Source of the DNA: Apostichopus japonicus | Taxonomy: Eukaryota; Echinodermata; Holothuroidea; Aspidochirotida; Stichopodidae | Assembly (NCBI RefSeq): GCF_037975245.1 | Contig: NC_092573.1 | Span: 20,994,265 to 21,058,264 of the forward strand | Reading direction: 5' to 3' | DNA: 64,000 nt | Part shown: positions 53,349 to 62,500 of the stretch, piece by piece | How positions within the stretch are numbered: the first letter of the stretch is position 1 | Layout: every line of letters starts with the position of its first letter | The notes under the pieces: generated by a model | Told to the model about the DNA's origin: nothing | Database searches by the model: none | What the model saw: the letters and a program-made list of their open reading frames with translations, nothing else | Program-made: the position numbers and the translations under genes

Positions 53349-56300
53349 CTATGAAAGGATTAAGAATAAAATCAGAAATTAAGAAAAAACCTGACCTAGT
53401 GGGAATCAGCAGAGAGAGGCTGTGGATGCAATGCCTTCACACCATTCAATCTCATAGGCTCAACATTCAGGAAGGACATGACTAACTTTTCTTCTGTCTC
53501 CCCCCCCTCCTCCCTTTGTCCCCCCCCCCCAATCACTCCTCTTCTCATAGCTCTCTTCCACCCTTTTTGCTCCACACCTTTCTGTCTTTGTCCTTCTCCA
53601 GTTTATTCACTACCCCCTTCCCTTAATCCTCTCTTTGTCTCTCCACTGTTTATCTCCTACCTCTCCTCTTCCTCTGCTGATGGTTTCTTTCTTTCTTCTC
53701 TCCATTCCTTGTCTACTAATCCCATTACATCTATCTCTTTATGGTGTTCACCATGCTCATTAACCTGTCTGTATTCTGTGTGTGTTTTTGTCCCTTCTGT
53801 TACTGTTACTTGTCATTTAGCCTTTGAAGAAGATCCTGCTAGGATCGAAACGTCAGGCCAACTTACTTTTACACAAAAAAAAAAGGTGTAATATCTGTGA
53901 TTATCCGTTGAACAGAGTAAGCAATAAACGGAATTAATTGTGTGCCCCCGAAACTAAGATGGGGGAATAAATAAAATGCACTTGCATGTAACTCACATGT
54001 ATTTTATCTTTATGTGCACTCCAGAATGTGATCGGTTGCTCCGTCTCGACATTGTGTTCATGTTTGGGTGGTGGCAATTCATGTACGAATCCTTCGACGT
54101 TGAAATCGTTTTGTGTCACACTGCAATAGTCTGGTTCTGGTGGTGGGGGGTCAGATTCTGCAAGTACCTCTTGACTGACTTTAGCATACAACATCTTTTC
54201 TAGTAGCTCCCTTTTAGAGCCTGTAAAAAATAAAAGTCAAACTGTAAAGTTACCAAATGACACAAAAATATTCTCCTTTGTTCACCAGTTTCTTTTTAAG
54301 GGCATTTTCAAATGTAGTAAAATTATGGAGTTGGTGCTATTGTGTATAAACTTGGCTAGCTTCCACAGCAGTATATTTTACCACCTTGGCCTTCCATAGT
54401 AATTAAGTGCTATATTCTGTGCTATTTTGACACTATGATACATTAATTGGGACAGGTGGGTGTGGGGACGGGGGGTTGGGGTGTGAGCAGTGGGAGAGGG
54501 AAGCAAGGTCTGCCCAATATCTTCACAGCATTGGTTGTTGTCTAATTTCAACACCCCTGAAATTGATCCAACACCTACTCCCCCCCCCCCCCCAATCTTA
54601 AACCTGGGTGAGTCAAGTCCCTGCTGTAACCGGATAAATTAATAGACAGTGTCAAGTTAGCAAGTCAAGGTTAAAGGAACATACCAGAAAGAGAGCACTG
54701 CTGATATAACACTTTCAGCTGCACAAGTAGAAGAATGAATAAACAATGGAAGTATGATGCAGAAATAAACAATGGAAGGATGATGCAGAACAGATACTAC
54801 TAGAACTTCAAAATAAACTACCACAGAGTACTGTACATTCAATGAACATGTAAGTAGCACTCTTTAGGGTGATCAGTCTCAAGAAACTATAATAATGAAC
54901 TGAACCTCCACTCCATCATAATTAACAATAAATGAAGGCTCTGTTTCTGGTAAAGAAGATTAAAGGACTGTATGAGAAAAAGAGACCACATCAGGGCGTG
55001 ACAGAAAGTGTTTAGGAGATAAGCAAGCTATATGTGGAGAGATAAACAGTTGAGTTCATTAAACAGAGATTGCATAAACAGGATGTTGGAGGAGAGAAAA
55101 AAAGTACCAAGTTGTTAATTAATAACCTAACTTTAGGGACAGGGGTTAATTTGGTGTAAACTTAAGTTCATTCTTTTCAAATTTGACTGTAAAATGTCTC
55201 CAAAAGGGGAAAGATTTTTGACAGTGGTAGAAACATGACTACAGAAATAAGAACAAAAGTGACCATTATTAATTTGTCAGCATGTTTTGGACGCAAAAGT
55301 GAATGTCAGTAACTGACAGCACTGAATGATTTTTAAAAGAATATTTTTCTTCAAAAAGTAGCAACTTAAGTCTTCAGTAAAATGCCAAGCTGTTTCATGG
55401 CACTTTTATAGCAAAGGTGAAAGGAGCAAAGACATTCTTCTGCTAGAATAGTTAGTGATTTGTAACCCATTACTAAACGATGTTTATTTAAAGATTTTAT
55501 ATAATTTAATTAAGCATGACGGTCAAGCCTGCCTATAGGAAAAGTCCTCAAATTCACTCGAGCATGAATAAGTTGTTACTTGATAGCATAAACTACCCCA
55601 TAAACTGCCATTAGGATTCATCCTTGAGCACACCTAAGTAATTGACCAGCCACCTGTATGATTGTAGACACAAGTGATCTAGTGGCCAGCACTACTTTCC
55701 TGTGTGTGATAATACACTGTGTGTTTAATCATGAGTTATGCAGACCATATGTTAGGATATCATCAAATGTTAAAAATCTTCATACCAACTGTTCTAACTC
55801 TAAGTTTTCCTGGTTCACTGTACGAATGCCTGAATGTGCTAGTCTTCTCTGGGTCTGCGCTGGGCTCTGTCGATAAAATACCAGGGTGTCCATCTTTAAA
55901 TTGGACTGTACTATTTGTAACTTGGTCATCACCCTGTGCACCAACTTCCTGTTCAATTTTTAGGTCTTGCACTTGTCTCTGTTAGAAAACAAAGAAAAAG
56001 GAAACTTAAATTTCATGACTTTTCTCAGCCGACCTCAAAACTATATAATAAGAAATGATTGAATATTGATGAAATGTCCAGTATTATTTCAGTTTGGCTA
56101 AACCTACTTCATGCCTGGATGACTTTAGGATGAATTAGTTTGAGAATACAGAAATATATATTATATATTATACAGAAATATATATTATACAGAAATATCA
56201 AACATATCAAAGTTATCTTTAATTGTTGTAGATATTTAAAGAACTTTACACAATCTGTCCAGGTTGTGTTTTTATAACACTTGTAAATCTATAGATGACA

Positions 56301-59059
56301 CGACCTTTGACCTGTCCTACGGTGAGGTTCATCAAAGGTCAGTTCCTCAGACTCGATGGGAACACATACAATAGGTCTTCTCAGTGAAAAATTGATCCTG
56401 TACGTATCCCAAAATGCTGTGCTGAATGGGTGAATTGCTATAAAAGTGCAGAGATGCATGAAAGTTTTTGTATACAGAACCACAGAATTTTATAATAGGC
56501 AAAGTTCATTGCCTTCGTAAGTGCTTTGCAAAAGGTTTAAACTTAATTATTCCCTGCTTCTATGGCCTCAGATGACTTGTTTACAATGTATTACAAATAC
56601 AAATTTGTACCAAGATCAAATGGTGTTTTATTGTTAAAATGAGGTTAAAAGAATATATTTGGGATTAATTGTTAGAATTTAAAAGTTAACAATAACAGTT
56701 AGGAATGCATTGAGGAGGCGACATTATTAAAACGTTTGTAAAAGTGGTTACAATTTGAACTAGCCTAGGATACCTGCTACTACAGACTATTGTGTCTAGC
56801 AGTGCAACTAAGCTCTACGTACACCACCACATGCTAAACAAGCCTATGAATTATTAAAAGCAAGAAAAATGTTGTCTACATGTTTGGTTACAATTTCATT
56901 TTTCACATCGTAGAAAGAAATGTTTAAAGGGTGTGAAGACTCGTGCACAAAGAGACACCTCATGCAGGTAATCTGACCTACTGTAGTTTCGAATGAGGTG
57001 TAACAGAAGTGTTAGACACCACCATCGATCCCAGAAAATACACACACAGCTTGCTACCGTCGGTAATTAGACACTAGTGTCTGTATACAGTCAATACATA
57101 CAGCTATGGTCAATACCCACAACAACACAGTGTATATAGTAGCAATGGACATCTCAGGTCTAATTAAAGATAACAAAGTATCACGATTCATTACTGTCTG
57201 CATTTGGTAGCGACAAGAAGAAAATTTCACTTGCAAGCAATGCGGTTTGAGGTGAGTCTTCAATGCCTCACAATGTTGGTACAATTTAATTTGGCAATGC
57301 TGCAGGGTTGGCATTTTCCCGGGAAAACCTGTTTTTCCCACTAAGCGGTAAAAACCGGGAAAAACTGGTAAATACCAGTAAAAACCGCCTCCGTCTCGAA
57401 AACTAGTATTAATTGTCCATAAAATGCAGGGTCATCAGTAGGCACGATACTGTTTCATGACAGGCATATTTTATTGAATATGGGAGTTTCTTAGCTTCAT
57501 TTTGAGCTATTTTATCACATTCTTATTCTACTTTTTGTGGAAAAAAGAGTATTTTTCGTATTGCACATGTATAGCTATTCTGTCACAATCTCTTTAGCAG
57601 TATGCATTGCCTATTGCCCAAACCATTATAGGTCTACACTGGGACATTCACCCCTCCTAAATTCTTCAGGCCTATTATGTGGCATGAACAGCGGAGGATA
57701 GAACGAAGTGGCGAACCATGGCATCCAAAGCCTCAAAGGGACAAGGAACCATATAATAATATAATATTATGTGCTCAGACAGTTCATTCCATTAATACAG
57801 TAGGCAACAGTCTATTGAGGTGAACTTCAATCCAGGGGGCTCAATAGAAACTGCTTTGAAACTTTGTAAGGCACATGGGCCCAATTAAAGTATTAAACGC
57901 ACAATGGCCCTATGGAGCCATTCACACAACCAAACTGTTTACCTTGATGCAAACATGGTCCAATTATTATACAACTTCATGCATGAGTGATTAAACACTT
58001 TGAGGTGGACAGGTGAGGTGATACTGGGCACTTCCTGTGTATAGGCTAACTGAAGAGGTAGGAGTATCAACAACACAAGTAACTGTTCCAATTGTTACTT
58101 ATTCTCAAATTAGTTGATGTCACAACAGTCACTTAGTACAGTGCCTATAAGCAATATAAGCATAGTACAGTGCCTAGTGCGAAGTGTGAACAGAGTACAA
58201 TTTATCGCAGACATGAAGTGATCGTTCTTGGATGTGAATCATCATTTGGATCTGAGCGGACTAATGTGGCATGTATAATATGACGAACCATAGCCCTAGG
58301 AGGCACCAACAGTTTGATACGAGTCCATTTTCTAGATAATGGAATTATGCATCTCGATAGGAAAATAAAGTTGGTTGATTTGAGCATCCAATATATTATT
58401 TATTTGAATTATTTATAAAAGTCTAATCGGTAAACTCACAAGTTATAGATCATAGCTGTTCTTTGGATGTAACCCAACCCCCTACCATAAGATGCCATTT
58501 TCTTGTAGATTCTATGCTCCTCCACAAGTTCCACATGAGTTTTTAGGAATTCTATATAATTTGAGGTTCTTCCCAGTTTTTCCCACTTATAGGTGGGAAA
58601 AACCTCCCGGTAAAAACCGGTAAAAAACTTGTTTTTACCGGGGCGGTAAAAACCGCCCGGTAAAAACCGGCCAACCCTGCAATGTTGTTACAATTTATAG
58701 AACTGTAGACTTAATAACAGTCCCCACATCAAGAGAGAAATGTTTAGTTTACACTGATAACATTAAACTAATGAACTACTGTACTTAGGCCTATGGGCCT
58801 AGCTATATTAAAATGATAAACATTTTTCTAAAATTTAAGAAGTATGATCTGACCTCAAAATTACTATTATATAGGCCAACATTTTGAAATGTACTGTATA
58901 ATTCGATGATAATACAATGAGTAGCCTAGGCTAAGACTCGGATAGCTAGGGCAACAACATTTGTACAATCATTCTTACCTCTTCTACCCAATTTTCCAAC
59001 AGGCAACGTCCATTTGAGTTATTGACTGTGCGGCATGGATTAAGAGTTATATTTGACAT
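53226..59059 (-). CDS. SPAG8: SPAG8 (sperm-associated antigen 8) orthologue
   Basis: Exons 59089-58979 (ATG at 59059), 55978-55786, 54220-53997 and 53348-53226 join in phase to 206 residues from that ATG. Segments match those I recall from human SPAG8 in order: NGRCLLENWVEER (RGQCLLYNWEEER), GHPGIL (GHRGLL), GSKRELLEKMLYAKVSQEV (GKREAMLEMLLQHQICKEV), EQPITFW (EQPETFW) and PFKKSSKFSTPI (PFRKNCSFSTPV). SPAG8 is a microtubule-associated protein of sperm and ciliary axonemes, reported as a doublet-microtubule inner protein. The long low-complexity N-terminus of the mammalian protein is absent here. The frame is open upstream of the ATG to the acceptor at 59090, so an upstream exon could add residues. 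It is divergent from CCDC112. Confidence 0.87.
53500..53884 (+). mobile_element. Retroelement 3' end with poly-A, copy 2 of the hairpin segment
   Basis: A pyrimidine-rich stretch leads into GAAGATCCTGCTAGGATCGA, AACGTCAGGCC and ACTTACTTTTACAC, then about ten A. This order suggests the 3' end of a reverse-transcribed element. It sits in the last SPAG8 intron. The 137-codon frame over it is Ser/Pro/Leu-rich and not credible as a gene. Confidence 0.6.
53997..54220 (-). CDS. SPAG8: SPAG8 third coding exon
   Basis: Acceptor ATTTTTTACAG, donor GTGAGT, 224 bp, phase 1 to 0. Encodes GSKRELLEKMLYAKVSQEVL, a proline-rich stretch, and EQPITFWSAHKDKIH. Confidence 0.88.
55786..55978 (-). CDS. SPAG8: SPAG8 second coding exon
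   Basis: Acceptor TTTTCTAACAG, donor GTATGA, 193 bp, phase 0 to 1. Encodes RQVQDLKIEQEVGAQGDDQV and FKDGHPGILSTEP, ending VRTV plus one base. The donor choice is fixed by the phase of the next exon. Confidence 0.82.
57303..58679. mobile_element. hAT-like DNA element in SPAG8 intron 1
   Basis: 1377 bp bounded by CAGGGTTGGCA and GGCCAACCCTG, inverted termini. Flanks CAATGCTG (57295-57302) and CAATGTTG (58680-58687) match at seven of eight bases, fitting a hAT-type duplication. Both ends hold dense GGTAAAAACCGG-type subterminal repeats. No long ORF, so non-autonomous. Confidence 0.75.
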
Positions 59060-59089
59060 TGCTGATTCTTGGGCAGCTTCGAAGTAAAT
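58979..59089 (-). CDS. SPAG8: SPAG8 first visible coding exon
   Basis: Acceptor GTTCTTTTAG, donor GTAAGA. From the ATG at 59059 it encodes MSNITLNPCRTVNNSNGRCL and LENWVEE. The presence of an acceptor means a 5' exon lies upstream, probably untranslated. Confidence 0.85.
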
Positions 59090-59483
59090 CTAAAAGAACA
59101 ACAATCAGTGCAAATCTTAGTTAGACTTAAGGCACCAGCAAAGTTAGTACAATCCAATTTTTAGCCCTATTCAACGATCGGCTTACACAACTACGTACAT
59201 TTGCTAGCTAATATTACTAATACAACTTAATACTAGATTGGCATAGTCGATTGCTGTTGCACACCACAGGCGTCTAATGTACACGGTTGCTAAGGTGCAA
59301 TTCAGTTATGAAAATGTATATTATACATGTCAAAGCTTTTGTCCGTTAAAGAAATTATGAAAAGGATTAAAATGTATAATTAAAGGTATTATTTGAAATG
59401 TATGCATTTTTTATCACGACGGAACTGATATTAGAATATTTATTTTACAATTGTTTTTTCTAGAAGCGAAATAGCCTTACAAA
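59090..59483. promoter_or_regulatory. Shared divergent promoter region of SPAG8 and CCDC112
   Basis: The 394 bp between the first visible SPAG8 exon and the CCDC112 start codon must hold both transcription starts (a SPAG8 5' exon may lie here). It includes an RFX-like half-site at 59286-59295. The CCDC112 start itself, AAAATGGCGGCC, also fits a YY1 site. Confidence 0.6.
59286..59295 (+). promoter_or_regulatory. RFX X-box-like half-site GTTGCTAAGG
   Basis: GTTGCTAAGG resembles one arm and the core of the X-box recognised by RFX factors, the main activators of ciliary genes. The second arm (TGCAA) is degenerate. Its place between two ciliary genes supports the call; a motif scan would be needed to weigh it. 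Confidence 0.35.
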
Positions 59484-59531
59484 ATGGCGGCCTCCTGTAA
59501 AAGAGATTCCAGACATTCGTCAACTCGAAAA
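59484..59531 (+). CDS. CCDC112: CCDC112 exon 1
   Basis: Encodes MAASCKRDSRHSSTRK, donor GTATGT, phase 0. The ATG context AAAATGG is favourable. Confidence 0.8.
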
Positions 59532-62500
59532 GTATGTCCGCAATTAAGATAAGCTATTTCCTCTCTTTAAAACTTACAAAATAATAAACCATCAGGCTAA
59601 ACCCAGTATTAAGGACCTTACTAGGTATAACCAAGAGTTTAAGCCTATATAGGCTGGTAATATTACTAAATAGGACTAGGCCTAGCCTAGGCCTATACTC
59701 TAAAGCCTAGTATCAGTCGGCCTAGCCTAACTTGCAATGTAAACAATAACGACTTAAGTTAAAGTAGGCTTAGTAAATTTAGCCTGCCAACAGCTTCATT
59801 CGGCCTGGAGTAAATAACACAAGGCCTAGGCTAAGTATCCAAATTCCTCGTTTTCATCATGAATTTTGGCAAGGAAGGCCAACATCAGTATCAAGTCCAC
59901 AGATTTCTTGAAAAATATGGTGACCTTAATTTAAAGCATTGTAAAATGTTCTAAGAATTTTATCATGTAATACCATTTTATTTACAGGTTCCAAAGACTG
60001 AAAGTGTCTCCAGTAATGGTGACAACATGACAGGCAGAAGTGATACCAAGAAGCCATCATGGGCCACTAAAAGCCCAGAGCAAGTGAAGAAAATAGAATT
60101 ACTTAGAGAAATTGATCAACTGGAAAAACAGTATGAATTATTTTATTATAGATCTATTATGAATTGCATAAATGTATGTACAAAAGCTGCACAGCTATAT
60201 GTTACTTATCAAAAAAGTGTATGCCTATTAATAACACATAAATCGATAGGGTCATTTATTTTTGTTGAATGCCAATAATAAAAGGCAACATTTTGGGGAA
60301 AAATAAAACAAAAGGATTACTGCTGAAAGCAAATCTTCAATTCTTGGTGGTTGTAACATATTTTAAAATTTCCTAAATACTTGAATGATTCATGGTTGTA
60401 TAATGGTTCAGTTATCAGCATATTTGTTTGAACAACCCTTGAAATGCACATATTCCAAGTTACTGTTTTGTTGTTTGCACTCAAAGGATGTTATAAAAAA
60501 AGTTCATTTTTCATGGAAGATGCTGTAAAGAAATATTGTTTGCTAATAATTGTAAGAGTTTTTGTTTTTATACAAAATGAACTAAACTTGACATATTTGT
60601 GATCTGCCTTCAGAATATGTGCAATAGAGAGAGAGAAGGGAACTCATCTGTACGGGAAGCGTAACGACTTCAGAAAAGATTATTGTACTATGGAGGAGCA
60701 AGAGATGAAGATGGTATCCGACAGAAAGACCGAAAGTAACCAAACTTTAGACCTTTACCCTAGCCTAGCAGACTTGAAACTGTATGTTTAGAGCTGGATG
60801 AGTATGAGTGCAACTAGACTTGCCTTTGGTATGAGTTTGAGTCGGTGTACAAGTGAAAGTGCTAAGCACCAGTACACAATCTTGTGGTAGTATCTACCGT
60901 TTGACAGTTATCCAAAGTGCCATGAGCATGAGTAAAAGCAGAAATATAAACCAGGTGGTTGACTGATTGTGTTAGAATCTATACATGAATGCATCTGAAA
61001 CTGAAAAAGAATGTGGTGTATGGTAGACTTTACTTTTGTGCCATTTAGCACAGAGCCAAGCTATGCAAGCTTCAGATGATTGAAGGATGTGTACAGAAAA
61101 ATCAATGTGCAATAGGGTTTATAGCAAATAAGCATGTTTGAAAATATTGCTGGTCATACCTCACACCAAGTTCTGCCAAAAAATAGAAGCATGTTTAATA
61201 CAAGAGTCATAGACAAAATTGTTACCCAGTTTTCAAAGTATTTGAGTTTTATATCTGCTAGGGTTCTAGAATAGTTCCATGATACATTTATTCAAGATAC
61301 TTTATTAAATGCATTTTGTAGTCTGTCTGAGTCAGAGTGTTACCAGAGTAAATTATTACACTTTTTTTTTGCATAATCCCAATTTCCTCATGTTCAATTT
61401 CTTCTCAGAGAGCAGACTGCAGAATCATTTAACTAAACTCCGTCACCAGGTGGACAAATTCCAGTACGAATTGCAAAATGTGAAACCAACCCCTGAATGT
61501 AAGTGTAATGCGGACTGGAATAGTTGATAGCATTCTTGTGAGACTATCTTCTACTTTTAAGCGCTTTTTCTCATCTTCTGTGGCTTAATGTACTCAAAGA
61601 GCGTAAGCTATGTTGGATAGTAGGAGATTCATGGCCCATTGTTAAAGGGTACAGGTCTGTCTTATGTTGAATTCTTCTCATTCATACTTGAAGGGATATT
61701 TCCATTGGTGGCCAGTGGTGACAAATGGAAGAAATTTTTTATTTTTTACACTGCACCATTTTGATTTTAACTCTAGATATGGTTGTACAAATGTAAACTA
61801 TTTTACCAGGTAAAACCAAATCCTTAATTAAGGCTAGTTGATCTGTGATGTCATCATGGCAGATGTTCCTCAATAGGTTTACTTTCCTCTTATAATTTAT
61901 CAATAAATTGTGATACATTAGGAATGCTTGCTGAGTTGCCAATGTTCTCATTTTATAGAATTTCATCAATATGCAAATGTTTTGTAAGAATATTATTTGC
62001 CATATTGGATAAATGGTGTGTATATTATCAAGGAAAACAAATACATTCATACAAAATTTGAAAATAAACTGTAGTTACCAACAGTATTCCTTAAATAATT
62101 CCAAGGGTGTGGGGTGTACTACTCTCATCAATTGATAAGAAGACCCAACTAACTACTTTAATCCCTTGGATGAAGGAATCAGAGACATTGTGCTGCGCCG
62201 ACTTTGAAGTTAGAAATTTTTTGGTAATGAGTAATGAAGTCATTTTCTTTGGTGATTTTAGAATTAATGTAATTCTTATGTTTTTTTTATCACCTCAAAG
62301 TCCTAGAAAAACTGAAGGAGCTGATGGAATCCATTGAGGCTTCTCTAAACAATTTTAAAGAACAGCAGAAAACAATGTGAGTAAACAGTAAGTTAACGTA
62401 TAGGATTTAGATAACAATGGTGGAGAAACGTATCACCAGAATGTCATGAAAATGTTCTCAAATCTTGTGAAGCATGTTTTTACTAAGTTTGAAAATTATG

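Noticed and set aside
53478-53891. 137-codon Ser/Pro/Leu-rich frame
   Set aside because: Lies in a pyrimidine-rich retroelement tail.
61739-62050. 103-codon minus-strand frame in a CCDC112 intron
   Set aside because: AT-driven composition, antisense to a well-supported intron, no family.
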